From: Heterohyrax brucei
Taxonomy: Eukaryota; Chordata; Mammalia; Hyracoidea; Procaviidae
Reading direction: 5' to 3'
Assembly: GCA_028571685.1 (NCBI GenBank)
Contig: CM053142.1
Coordinates: 124,922,796-124,986,795 of the forward strand
DNA length: 64,000 bases
The stretch's first letter is position 1, and the number at the start of each line of letters is the position of its first letter. A program made the position numbers and the translations under genes. Of this stretch, positions 53,086 to 64,000 are shown piece after piece. The notes under the pieces were generated by a model, which saw only the letters and a program-made list of their open reading frames with translations, was not told the origin of the DNA and did not search any database.

Positions 53086-55254
53086 CATGATCCAGGGTCA
53101 CTAGGAGCTGTAAATGACCCAACAGTAACTGGTTTAGTGGTTCATTTTTTATCATACTTTTTTTCTTTAATAAGTATAGTTTTGATAATCAGCTGTTTAT
53201 TACACTAACGACACCATTTAAACACCTTCTGTTTGGGTTTTGGTATCTGTATCTCAAAATGCCTCACAAAAGGTTGAAAGCTATATGGAATGAAATGGAG
53301 ATGGTTCCCATTTCAAATGACAAAATATCTAGTAAATTGTATTGACTGAATAACTATTTGGTTTCCTAACAAGCTGAGACAAATCACTGCTTTGAAATAA
53401 GATAAACAGTAAGTATATCTATGGAGAGGATACAGATTTAAGTTCAAACACTGAGAAAGGGTATGGTTTCTTGCCAAAAGGCTAGTCTAGCACTGTTTGA
53501 AATAGATCCTAGTTAACCCCAGAGAAAAACAGATGTTCAAGCAGGTCGGTATGAACCAAGGTTGTGAAAAGTAAAATAAATCAAGCCTATAAATGAGTCA
53601 GAGGGTCTCAAGAAACACATCAAGGAGGAAGCTGAGATAAGCAGAGCTCCAGCACTCATCCTCAGCCACTTACTCCTGGCGACCTTCAAGAAGCTAGTCA
53701 CACTAGGTAGGTACTAGGCACTGATTTCAAATGAACCCATACTAGTTATCCACCACTTCAGAAACATGCAGCAGCTAAATTCTAACTGCAAAGTACCAAC
53801 ACTAATTAACATCAGAATGATCCTAAGGGCTGTGAAACGACAGGCCACCCTGAGATGCTTTAAATCAGCAAGCTTCTCGGCAATTCTTAAATATAATTTC
53901 ACTCACGTGATTTTCAAAATCAAATTTCAAGTAAGACACTGTGTCCTCTAGTCTTAGGTCAGAGATGCTGAGAACAGCACGGCGACACAGTGACTACAGA
54001 ATCACATATGAGTACAAGGTATCGATTAAAGCTACACCTAGTTCAGCTGCTTTCCACAGCAACTGAACTGCCAAAGAGGGGAGGATGTCAGCTCTGCGCC
54101 CAACGACAGATTTTGAGAGCCCCAGAGATGTCCTCTAGTCACCCACCTACAGATAACTGGAGGCATACAGGACAGACTGAATTTGTAACGAGTTATAATC
54201 TTCCTTTCTTTTCTTCCTGGAAGGATCAGTAGGTTCCCATCAATTTCCCTTTTTTTTCAACTTTCAGTGCATAGGCTACTGTACTCAGACACACACATAT
54301 TTTGCAAATTAAAATTTTATTAGAGCAGAATCAGCTCTTAAAAAAAAAAAGACAATTCAGAGCGAATCAACAGCTTGCCACCACTCCCAAAATTCTACCT
54401 GTTCCTCTGGTAAGATTTTGAAACATATCTCCTTCTAGACAAATACCTAAAATCATAATTTTCCTGGACAATATAGTAACTGCATTATTACTTTAGAAGA
54501 ACTAATCAAAAAAGCTAAAACTTACAGTCTTTTTAACCCAAGACAGGCCGTTCATTTTTACCTGGTTTACTGCAGGAAATGCAACAATGTTACTTACAAT
54601 CTGTCTGATACCCATTCCTTCAATACTACAATTTAAGTAGGGGAAAGTAGGCTGTCCCCAAGGGAAGGGGATTAGTTAAAATTACACAACACTTGGTTTA
54701 GCAGGCTGTTAGGACTCAGAACCATGTATCATTAAATCAAGTGTAATCAGACTCTCATTTTCCTCCACCATTTGTTAAAATACATATTAGGGCAATCTAT
54801 TCTTCAGACTTTTTTTATGATAAATGGTATCTGTCGTATAAGTTGAACTGTATACAAGGATCCTATGTTTAAAATAAGTCAGCAGAAATTATTATCAGCA
54901 CACACACACACAGTTGTAATGATACACACACTCACAACACCTTGTAGCTAGAAAGACTCAGTCAATGGCCTAGCTTCATAAACAAACTGAGGATGAAAAA
55001 AGTGGCCCAGTTTGCTGAAGCCACAGGCTGTTAGAGAGGAGCCAGGACTGCCTCCAACTGCCTTTCTACAGTCTTAATCCCCTGCCATCACAATGCCTCC
55101 TATCATACTCTGCAAAGGATTTCATCTTTCCATGAGATTGCTTTCCCAAAAGGAGTGCAAGCTTCTTAAGGCTAAGACCTCTGCATATTTTGTCTCTCGG
55201 TACGTGTGACATGTACAGAAGATATATGATGATGTCAATGCCATACTCAATACC
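53086..55254. other. Single-copy looking stretch, no gene recognised
   Basis: AT-rich, with a (CA)n run at 54899-54913 and a possible antisense MIR at 54965-55060 ('gcccagtttgctgaagccac'). No exon-like segment stands out. Confidence 0.4.
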
Positions 55255-55515
55255 AGTCGTCAGTTTTGCCGGAGTGCTGTACGACGGTGGCCCACATGCT
55301 GCCACGATGCTGCAGCCTTCTCCTGGAGCTGAGGCTGACTCACGGCCAGCTGACTCGTGGCCAGCCCCACGTTTGTCAGAGCAGACTGGGCACCACACTA
55401 GTTTCAGTAACTGATTTTTCAGAAACAAGACTGCTAAACCTTTCTTCCGAGGCACACCTGGGCAGATTAGAATCTTTTGGCAAGCAGCCCAAAGCATGAA
55501 CACTTTGCGTCATCC
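55255..55515 (-). mobile_element. AfroSINE, second subtype, with unassigned left part
   Basis: 'aactgatttttcagaaacaa', 'tttcttccgaggcacacctg' and 'cttttggcaagcagccc' in antisense (55400-55515). The 55260-55400 part ('ctggagctgaggctgactca') is CpG-retaining and repetitive ('ggccagctgactcgtggcca'). Confidence 0.6.
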
Positions 55516-55529
55516 AACAATTCCCTGCT

Positions 55530-55870
55530 GGAAGCTATACCACTCAGATCTCAATTGTCAGTAGGATCCCCCACAGTGGACAACTTTCAGCAGAGTTTCT
55601 AGACTACACCAGGCTAGAAAGGCATGCCGTGTGATTCACTTCTGAAAATTAATCAAAGAAAGCCCTGTGAAGCACAGCAGAATCTTGTCTCATATATTGC
55701 TGGAAGATGGCCTTCCAAAGTATACAGCACTTAAAATATGTATTAGCTAAAATTGGACGTGAGCACACCAGCCATCATGCAGATGGTCCAGGGCCTGGCA
55801 AGGCTACTCCCTGTTGTGCACGGGGTCACCATGAGTCACCGCTAACTCATCGACAACTAACAACAACGAC
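55530..55870 (+). mobile_element. Third SINE type, copy 2
   Basis: 'tgctggaagctataccactc', 'tgattcacttctgaaaatta', 'tattgctggaagatggcctt' and tail 'ctcatcgacaactaacaaca'. Same layout as 29225-29605. Confidence 0.7.
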
Positions 55871-56216
55871 GTTAGATCACCCCAGAATTACTATCCAGTG
55901 TTCAAAGATTCGTACTGCAGCACTAACTCTGGTGAAATCTGGTCCCTATTATTTTTTATCATTGTCTGTGAAGGATGGATAATACCAGCCTACGTCAATT
56001 GTCTAGTATTCCTGAACACACATGACACACAAGCTCTTAAGAGAAGACAAAGTAACCTACACCTGGAAGAAGACCGCAGGGTATGCTCAAACACAGACTC
56101 AGGAATGACTACATTCACGACACAAGTGGAAGTATTATCCACCACACCTTTTCTCAGAGCAGTTCGAAAAACAAAGCAGAAAGTTACACTAACTCCTAAT
56201 ACTACATTCTCTACCA
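55871..56216. other. No feature recognised
   Basis: A 123-codon plus frame (55898-56269) runs into the hAT copy and has no domain. Confidence 0.4.
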
Positions 56217-56690
56217 GGAGTTCTCAAAGTGTGGTCTCAGAAGCTCAGAGGGTCAGAAGATCTCCATGAGGTCAAAACTCTTTTCACCATAATGACAGGA
56301 TATTACTTTCCTTATGTACCCTCATTCTCTCCTGAATATCACGTGGAGTTTACTTGTGAGTGGAGAAGTCACAACAGACTAAATGCATGAGCAGACAGAA
56401 GAATTCTTGGTCTTCTACTAAACCAGACAATAAAGAGATTTGCAAGTGCATATGATGCCACTCCTTCCTAAATAGCTCTTTGCTTTGGAAAATGTTATTT
56501 TTCATTAAAAATATGTTTATATGCCACAGGCTATATTTAAAAAATGAATTTTATGATTTTTTTAAAAGTCTCACCTTGAGTTTCTAATACAGTAAATATC
56601 ACCAGCTATAACCCACAACAACACAAGCTCCTCAGGGTTGGTCTGAAAGCGAACACTAATGCAGGTGTAGGAGTTCAGTATTAAAAGTAA
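56217..56690 (+). mobile_element. Old hAT-type DNA transposon copy
   Basis: 'gagttctcaaagtgtggtct', 'tccatgaggtcaaaactctt', 'aaaccagacaataaagagat', 'ttgctttggaaaatgttatt' and 'cagtaaatatcaccagctat' are in the order of a common mammalian hAT-Charlie repeat. Only the left terminal repeat is visible. Confidence 0.65.
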
Positions 56691-57206
56691 TTTCAATCCA
56701 GAATTTCTTGTTCCACTTGGTTCACATCAACACATAGACGATTTCTAAAAAAGAATATACTGGCCTAAGTTGGACAGAGAGGGACATGTCCCGTTTATCT
56801 TGGATGTTTGGAACTTCTGTATCAAAAGTAAACCGCAAGCTTCATATGAATAATCCAATCCACTGACGGACTAAATCAAAGACTATCCTATTAATTTTGT
56901 ACCTTGTACAGAGAAAGGATTGATGTGCAGACAACTTACGAATAGACAGGAAAAAAATACGCAGAGAATAGCCAAAGCCAAGTGCAGTCGAGTCGGCAGA
57001 GAAAAAAACTGAATGGTTGAGAAGGCAGAGAAAAGATTCAAGTTCAGAAACAGCAATGGGCTTCTGAATTTAGTTATACACAGATACACCTTTCACTCAC
57101 GTATTATCAAGAAATCTACTTTTTCTGGTGGCAGGTGTTCTTACCTACTACTTACCTCCGGCTAGAGTTGGAAAGCTAGATGTGTTTTTTTCTCTTTCTC
57201 CCTCAG
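56691..57206. other. No feature recognised; ends in a strong pyrimidine tract
   Basis: 57186-57206 is a 'tttttctctttctccctcag' tract that could serve as a plus-strand splice acceptor (see next entry). Confidence 0.4.
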
Positions 57207-57365
57207 AGCAGCCCAGGTGCGGAACACACCATGCAGTCTCCAACAACAAACACTTACGGAGCAGATGGCTGTCTGTGGTTTGTGAGTGCTGTGATAGCTA
57301 TCGGGACCCCACGAGTCGAGCCCATAATCTGAAATCAGCTTACGGAACAAAGGAGATCTTTCCTT
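57207..57365. other. Candidate exon or conserved non-coding element (unproven, strand unclear)
   Basis: Six CpG survive in about 130 bases. Plus-strand option: after the tract ending CAG at 57206, a 75-base open segment (57207-57281, 25 codons, starting 'SSPGAEHTMQSPTTN') ends before GTGAGT. Minus-strand option: an open segment with 'SPLFRKLISDYGLDSWGP' and 'YHSTHKPQTAICS' ends at 57258 exactly before GTAAGTG, with a weak acceptor near 57366 and a stop just upstream. Both cannot be coding. I recognise neither peptide. Retained CpG suggests constraint but does not prove it. Confidence 0.22.
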
Positions 57366-58884
57366 CATTTGAAATTAAAAGAACTATACTGACTGTATCA
57401 GCTCCATATATTTAAGCAACAGTGTACCTGGTTTTGTATTAGAAGAATTTAAATGTTTATGCTCATGCCCACACCCTCAAGATTCTTCATTAAAGTTAAA
57501 ACAATTAAAAAAAAAAAGAAGCAATTATTAAGAGTGTAGGGGCTTAAACTGTCCCTTAAAGGACATTTTTCTAAGTCCTAGATGTAAAAATGAAGCAATG
57601 TTTCTCAAATCAGTATACCTAGTTCACAAAAACATTATTTTGGTAAATTATCATAAAGTATACAACCAACATTTTTCACAACAACTTTCAATCTAAACAT
57701 CGATGTCTACTAAGTATTAAATAATGCTACTAGAAATATTGGAAAACTCTCATTTTAATATTTTTCCCAGATAATCTTCACTTTTCAAATTATGGATTAC
57801 AAAGATTTATCTATAATATTCATCGCAGTGTTATTAAATAGAAAAAAAAAATGGCTAACCCCTAAAACAGTATCTTACAACCATAACTGGAATGCAACAC
57901 AACTGTTTTAAAAAAATGACACAACAGAATATTTAATCATAAGATGGAAACTTAGTGGAAAAAAAACTACTAATATGTAGAATGATCCCATTTTGTAAAT
58001 AAATGTGTATGTACTTAAGAGACAAATATGAATTACTGACTGAAGCTAATGTTGGGTTTTAGCATTCGGGAATGATTTTTATGTTCTTCATGGTATTTAT
58101 AGGAATTTTTGAAAGTACCTACAAGGAACATTTTGTAACAAGAGACAATAAGTACATCATTCAAAAAATTATGACCTATGACCCCAAGTCCTGACTGAAT
58201 CAATGTCTCCTTCACTTCAACACACTAGCTGATATGTAAAAATGTTTTAAAACTATTCTCACCCAGAGTCGGTGGATGATCGAATTTTGTACAAGATAAA
58301 CTTATGCCCAAGAGTCAAACTCCGCTAGAAAAAATACTATTCCCAGCATGAGTTTAATTAAACTTGCAGCTGACAAGCATCAGGCCTCTCCAGCAACTTG
58401 TAGCACTTTGGCAGACAAGAAAAGAAACATTATCTAAACACAAGTTTTTCAATAAAGAAAAAGACACTGCATAATCTGCAGTAATGTGCTCCAGGACAGC
58501 ATTCCACTTTAGATAACAGAACAAAATGATCCTGACACTGAAATGTGAGCATACCTGGCTAAAAACTCAGGGTTGGTACAAAAGCCACACCTGTTAGCAG
58601 CATCTCCCAACTTACGGTCCAAGCTCCTTATGGATTTGAGAAGGAAGGCCTAAGCTAGTCTAAATATTGGAGAGGGGGAAAAAGCTAACATAAAGCAGAC
58701 TGAGTGCAATAAGACTGCACACATGAACTGAAACAAAGATTAAATCTTTGCTTTTGGCTCAAATGTTATCAGCCCAATACAAGTATCACCAAGGTCTCTG
58801 AACTGACGAGAAGATATCATGTGTCTAGTTAATTTTTTTTTTTAAATGAGTAAACTTAATACTGTCACTATCTTGTGCTGTTAC
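57366..58884. other. AT-rich, no feature recognised
   Basis: Homopolymer A/T runs and no open frame beyond 60 codons. Confidence 0.4.
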
Positions 58885-59352
58885 CTGTTACCGCGATGCT
58901 GAAAGCTATGCCACCTGTATTTCAAATACCTGCCAGGTTACCCACAATGGACAGGTTTCAGTGGTGTTTTTAAGACTAAGACACACTAGGAAGAAAGGCT
59001 TTAGCACTCTACTTTCGAAAATCAGCCGATGGAAATCCTAAGGATCATAACACAATACCGTCCAAGATACTGCTTGATACGCATCAGCATCCAGCGTAGC
59101 CTTCTGGGCGCAGTTCTACTCCTCACTCACGAGATCGCCATGTGTTATCATCAATTCATCAGCAACTAACAACAGCAATGATGCTGGAAGATGAGTTGGA
59201 AGGCACTAGAAATACACAGTGGCCACAACAACGCACTCCAGCACACCAATGATCCTGACGATGGCCCTGGACTGGACAACGTCTCACTCTGTTGTTCACA
59301 ACATCACTCAAGAATCGGAGCTGACTTTACAGCAACTAACAGCCACAATACA
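58885..59352 (+). mobile_element. Third SINE type, copy 3 (probably two fused units)
   Basis: First unit: 'gatgctgaaagctatgccac', 'gaagaaaggctttagcactc', 'aaaatcagccgatggaaatc' and tail 'cagcaactaacaacagcaat' (59158-59177). Second: 'gatgctggaagatgagttgg', 'gaatcggagctgactttaca' and tail 'gcaactaacagcc'. The repeated tail shows a tandem or nested second copy. Confidence 0.7.
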
Positions 59353-60808
59353 TTTTCAAAACAGCTTGCTAACAGAAATTTTCACAAGGAATCCATTCAA
59401 AAACTAAATAAATGGAGGAGTCCATGACAGTAAAAAGGTTGGGAGCAAGGACGTAAGGGAACCCACAGCCCAAGCTGTGGTGGAGCCCAGAACCCTGTCT
59501 AGAGTCAGGGCTTCAGGTGACATGCAAAGTACGAAGGGGCAGGTACCAGATGGCCTGTCAACACTGACTTGATGACCTCGGCCAGGAGAGAAGAGGACAG
59601 GCAGGGCTTTGTATATGTCTATACAATTTGCATCTAAACACCAGGATTTTTTCCCCCCTTAAACAAACACCAGCTGTTACGATCCTTGTTGCCAATGCTT
59701 CTCTTCTTCTCATTTGCTGCCTGGGCACTGAATTACCAGCTCAGCTCCAGACACCTGGTTCTAACAACAGGGTGACATTGCCCTCAGTGGCCTTACCCCA
59801 GGGAGTAAGGTCTGATTAGAAACAATCACAGAGGGGGCAGCCAAGGTAACATTTAATCTGGCTCTTCTGCTTGACTTGAAAATCTACCTTAAGGAAGAAA
59901 TCCTATCCTAAAAATGTTCAGAAGAATTGTTCTGCTCTCTTCAACCATGTATTTAAGATTTCCTCCTCAAAGGCTATTTATTTGTAACAATATACTGTAG
60001 CTCCTACTACAGCAATACCAATTTGGTGCCTCCCCCTATACATCCTATTAGGGACTATTCCTATCCACTCTATGTTACAATTTGCTTCCTATTAAACATT
60101 TATTGTGCATCTTATATTTCTGCCAGCTGTGTGTCTGAAACAACATTCAAGTTCACTTTTTGAAAAGAGCACACAGTGGCTGTCAGTACACCACAGCTGA
60201 CCACTTCAGTACAGCCATGCCTTGCATAATGTCCAGAATGCCAGCCAAGTGCTGTAATGTCCAGAATATTCTGTCAAATAGGAGGTTATGTGATTTGGAC
60301 ATTGGTTGAACATCATATTCATTTCTTATGGCAACTCTGACATAGCAGAATTGTTCCTCACCAAGGGACAGAGAGCACCTGCTCGGCTCACTGCTGTCTG
60401 GTCCCACGTTGATGACTATGTCCTGGGGAAAGGAGAGTAGGACTCTGGATACTCAGCCTTTAGGCAAGGCTCTGTGGCACTCAGGAAGCCATTAGGCACT
60501 CTGGACACTCAAGGGAGCCCTGCAGGTCATGTTCCCTGAAAATCAGATCTAGTGGCACAGGGCAAGCCCAAGCATGAGCACCTCCAAAGGGCAAAGGCAG
60601 CAACTCCCTCCAGGCTACATCTGGTTACATCTGCTATATTCCATTCTCTGGGAGTTCTGAACTTGGGGGACTACGGAAGTAAATTTACATGTACCCCAGG
60701 ATGGAGGTTGGGAAGCAAGTAACTATACAGTAATTTAACAGACTGTAGTATTTTTACTTAAAAGATCAATTTATCATTTTAATTATTTTTTCCTTCACAC
60801 ACTTCTAT
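59353..60808. other. No confident feature
   Basis: Single-copy looking. 60180-60410 has a 74-codon minus frame without a domain. A short direct repeat 'tgtccagaat' occurs at 60230 and 60258. Confidence 0.4.
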
Positions 60809-61010
60809 GAGAAACCCTGGTGGTGTGGTGGTTAAGACCCACAGCTGGTTAAGGTGGCTGAGACCTCCCAGCCCTAACAAAAGGGCTGCCAATTCAAATC
60901 CACGCAGTGCTCTGTGGAACCTCTATGGGGTATTTGTATTCCGTATTATAGGGTTGCAATGAATCAGAATACACTTGACTGCAAATGGCTTGTGTTTTTT
61001 TTTTTAACAC
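60809..61010 (+). mobile_element. AfroSINE with internal insertion
   Basis: 'gagaaaccctggtggtgtgg', 'gggctgccaattcaaatcca' and 'agggttgcaatgaatcagaa' with a T run at 60996-61006. About 35 extra bases follow the head. Confidence 0.85.
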
Positions 61011-61024
61011 TTACATAAAAGTCG

Positions 61025-61497
61025 TATCTTAGTCATCAAGTACAATAGAAATGCTGTAAGTGGATGGCTTTAACAAAGAAAATTTTGTTTTCTCACAGAA
61101 AAGTAGGCCAGAAGTCCAAATTCAAAGCACCAGCTCCAGGGGAAGTCTTTCTCTGTTGGCTCTGGAGGAAAGTCATTGTCATCCATCTTTCCCTGGATTG
61201 GGGTGCTTCTGAGGTGCAGAGACCCCAGGTCCAGAGGATACACTCTGCTCCCAGTGTTCTTTCTCTATGACATAAGGTCCCCAGCTCTCTGCATGCTTCC
61301 ATTTCCTTTATATCCCAAGATACTTCCTCAAGCACAATACAATCTTATACTTGCAATCCTGCCCCACCAACACAACGGCCACCCATCCTCCCATATTAAC
61401 ATCACGGAAGCAGGATTTACAACATATAAGAACATCACACAGTACCTATCCAAAGGACTATACACATTTTTTACGGGACAAAATTCAATCCACGAAA
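61025..61497 (-). mobile_element. MaLR-type solo LTR
   Basis: 'tatcttagtcatcaagtaca' start, 'atggctttaacaaagaaaat', 'agaagtccaaattcaaagca', 'tcacggaagcaggatttaca' and 'caaaattcaatccacgaaa' end. Antisense, family as 16252-16710. The flanking five bases do not match, so the target-site duplication has decayed or the borders are off by a few bases. Confidence 0.82.
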
Positions 61498-61936
61498 GTG
61501 CATATGGAAAAGAAGCACCACCTTTTTTTAATAGCTTAAATATTTCCTTGTTAACTCCCTGAGAGAGCAGTAGAGTACACAAATAACTCTGACCCTCTCG
61601 ACCTGGCAAACAATTGATTTTCCCAAACACCTACAGCTTTGTGTTGATCACCTACACTGCCCACCCATCATGGCCCCATTACACCTGATAATAAGCACTC
61701 CAAGATACCCAGCACTTCAAGATACCCAGAAATGCTACACCTGAATCACTAACCTTGCTTTAACTCTCAAGTTCACTATCTTGAAAAATTTCCATTAAAG
61801 TTTGATTGTGTTTAAACCAAGAACTTAGGTAACATCCAAGTTAATTTTAAAAGGGATTATCTAATTCAACCCAATTCATGACTTGAGCCCTATCATTTAA
61901 AACTCCTTTGTATCTCCTCACTTCTAAGATGCTACT
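61498..61936. other. No feature recognised
   Basis: A direct repeat 'caagatacccagcacttcaagatacccag' type word pair lies at 61701-61730. Confidence 0.4.
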
Positions 61937-62090
61937 TGGAAACGCTGGTGATGTGGTGGTTATGAGCTGTCTGTCAAAGAGTCAGCAGCTCAAATCCACC
62001 AGGTGCTCCTTGGAAACTCTATGGGGCAGTTCTATTCTGTCGGATGGCGTCACTATTGCATCGAAATCAACTTGACAGCAATGGGTTAAG
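61937..62090 (+). mobile_element. AfroSINE
   Basis: 'tggaaacgctggtgatgtgg', 'gagtcagcagctcaaatcca', 'ggtgctccttggaaactcta' and 'gaaatcaacttgacagcaat'. Full length. Confidence 0.9.
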
Positions 62091-62667
62091 ATGCTGCTTA
62101 TGTTAAACACATGATACATTTAATCACTTTGGATAAAAGAAACACCACTACAGAAAATGTGCAGATTGATTTCAAGACTTACTGGGCTTCCAACACATTA
62201 AAATCTGAAAGGTGGGAATAAAAGGGCTTGGAGTCAAGAAAATATGATAATTTAGACAAGGTCTCAACTGTTATACTTAGGCAATGCACGTATGCTAAGA
62301 AAGTTCAATATAATTCAGAAAGAGAACATACTCACTTAATAGGATTATTTCTGAAAAATATCCAGAGTTCTCTGAAAAATATCCATTTATACAAAACCTG
62401 ACGTGCTAATAATAAGTCCTTATCCCATAACTGGAGATTAGGCCTTCTTAGTTTCCTTAAACTCTTTTAGTTGGTATTTTGTTTATGTGGATACGATGTC
62501 TTTTTAAAATTAATGAACAATGAGGTTCAATGATTCAGTAAAGGTCACCAGGATCATGGAACACAGCATGAGTTTCAGTTCTCTCTGGGCCTCATTTTCC
62601 TCTTCTTTTAAACATGGATTAGAGATGCACATGTTTCAGTGCACATGACCCCCCCCAAAAAAGGCAA
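62091..62667. other. Possible weak MIR (62540-62620); otherwise nothing
   Basis: 'tctctgggcctcattttcct' near 62580 is MIR-like. The rest is AT-rich. Confidence 0.35.
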
Positions 62668-62815
62668 AAAACTATTGCCTTTGAGTCAATTCCAACTAAC
62701 AGCAACCCTCAAGGACAGAGCAGAATTGCCCCATGGGGTTTCCAAAGAGTGGCTGGTACAGTCAAACTGCCAGCCTTTTGGGTGTCAGCCAAGTACCTAT
62801 CCATGGCACACATGA
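62668..62815 (-). mobile_element. AfroSINE
   Basis: 'gcctttgagtcaattccaac', 'ccccatggggtttccaaaga' and 'gccagccttttgggtgtcag'. Antisense full-length copy. Confidence 0.85.
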
Positions 62816-63411
62816 GAGGCTCTGAATAATCATCCCAGTGATACAGGTATAAACTGATGATGTCTCTATTCTCTATAATACATACGGGAGCACAAAGCCT
62901 ACTCAGGGAGATAATATAGCTAAGTATCTAAATTTCACAGCCATTTAGTGAAAATAAGTCAGAAATAGTGTAACAAAGCACTACACACTTACATTCCAGA
63001 AGACCCAAATGACTCCATCACAACAGAAAAACAGAAATTGAGTAGGTACTCGGACTTCCCTAAGCCTCCTCTAGTAGACACTATCTCCTTCAGAAGAGAA
63101 GCAGCACTGTAATGTCTTTATTCATCATAAGCATCCTTCAGATAACACATCCTACATTGTTTATTAAACAGAGTGCTCCTCAGATAGCATTCACCTGAAT
63201 GGCTGCAAGCTGAGAAGAGTGCCTCAAGTTTTCGACAAACTATATACTGATTTAATTAAACAGGAACAAAGACAGCCCACCATGGTCAAGTCAAGTCAGA
63301 AAAGACTTGACGGCAGTGGGGTTTTATGAATCAGAATAGCAAAGATACGGGCCATCTATTTCTAGTTTTCAACTTGTCCCCATCTAAATCTCTCAACTGA
63401 AGACACTGGTG
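62816..63411. other. No feature except a short SINE tail (63290-63330)
   Basis: 'aaaagacttgacggcagtgg' at 63299 is an isolated AfroSINE tail in sense. The rest shows nothing recognisable. Confidence 0.45.
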
Positions 63412-63700
63412 AGCTGCTAGCAGAACTCTCACCTTCCATGTGGGAGACCCAGGTTCAATTCCCAGCCAATGCACCTCAAGTACACAGCCACAATCTGTCA
63501 GAGGACATTTGCATGTTGCTATCTATGATGTCGAACAGGTTTCAGTGAAACTTCCAGACTAGGACAGAATAGGAAGAAAGGCCTGACAATCTACTTCTGA
63601 AAAATGAGCTAGTGAAAACACTACGATCCTAGGTTGCCATGAGTAGGAAGCTGCCATGACTTACCCAGCTAACAAGAGACACACCAAAGTCTCAGCACTC
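63412..63700 (+). mobile_element. tRNA-Gly-like SINE
   Basis: 'ctcaccttccatgtgggaga', 'cccaggttcaattcccagcc', 'gcatgttgctatctatgatg' and 'gaagaaaggcctgacaatct'. The B-box 'ggttcaattcc' is intact. The tail is shortened. Confidence 0.82.
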
Positions 63701-64000
63701 TCAGGACCGTAAACTTGGCAGCTAATGGCAAGTCTGACTGGAAAAGAATTGAGTTTGCTTAAACGCACCAAACATTGAGATTCCAAATTTCCCAGAAGGA
63801 TCAAGGCATTAAAAACAAAGAAAAGTCCTCAGTGCAGGTCTCTTCTAAACTTAACAGTCCATGCTTTCATTTTAAATAATTGAATTCAATCTCCCATCAA
63901 GATAATTAAATTTCAAAAAGGACACAAAAAGGAGGAACACTGTAAAATTTTCCTAATGACAACAATCCACAATAGGGCCAAAGCCTCCTGCATGGTGGGT
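63701..64000. other. No feature recognised
   Basis: AT-rich end of window. Confidence 0.4.

Overview
The window is nuclear DNA of a placental mammal, most probably an afrotherian such as an elephant, manatee or hyrax. The main evidence is about forty copies, on both strands, of tRNA-derived SINEs of the AfroSINE type. Their RNA polymerase III heads resemble 'gaaaccctggtggcacagtgg' with a B-box such as 'gttcaaatctacc', and their tails resemble 'gttggaatcgacttgacagcagtgggttt'. Several fragments of an RTE-clade (BovB-like) LINE that plausibly mobilises them are also present. The species call is inference; the SINE family is read directly. Background sequence is AT-rich, CpG-poor and full of stop codons. 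I found no confident protein-coding exon, RNA gene, CRISPR array or bacterial-type operon, so this looks intergenic or intronic.

Layout. 1-6581 is a mosaic of broken L1 LINEs: an inverted ORF2 3' piece (1-657), a plus-strand 5'UTR plus ORF1 (658-2495), a minus-strand ORF2 N-terminal half, ORF1 and 5'UTR (2496-6581), and an inverted ORF1 piece lodged inside that 5'UTR (5844-6081). 7.0-10.1 kb holds clustered inverted SINE pairs, a short 5'-truncated L1 with target-site duplications inside an old hAT element, and an RTE LINE end. 10.1-15.6 kb has a 31-bp minisatellite, a purine tract, MLT1-like and SINE copies. 15.6-18.1 kb is an ancient repeat broken by a MaLR-type LTR (TSD GGCAG) and by a foldback mariner. 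18.6-25.7 kb contains RTE, MaLR-type LTRs, MLT1, MIR and MER5A-like copies. 26.5-27.0 and 35.7-36.3 kb hold two more copies of the foldback mariner. 27.0-34.7 kb is mostly single-copy looking. 34.8-35.6 kb carries a CCCTGR hexamer array. 37-49.7 kb is very rich in SINEs, with RTE, L2 and nested LTRs. 49.7-64 kb is sparser: LTRs at 51.1 and 61.0 kb, an old hAT copy at 56.2 kb and scattered SINEs.

The parts function together only as a record of retrotransposition. L1, RTE and LTR copies are all broken. The RTE LINE and three SINE types share a similar 3' tail, which suggests they used the same reverse transcriptase. The most unusual observations are a mariner derivative with the same asymmetric foldback structure in three copies, an LTR carrying an inverted copy of its own end plus flank, an unassigned dispersed repeat in three copies, and two CpG-retaining segments with splice-like borders (34.1 and 57.2 kb) that could be exons but are unproven.
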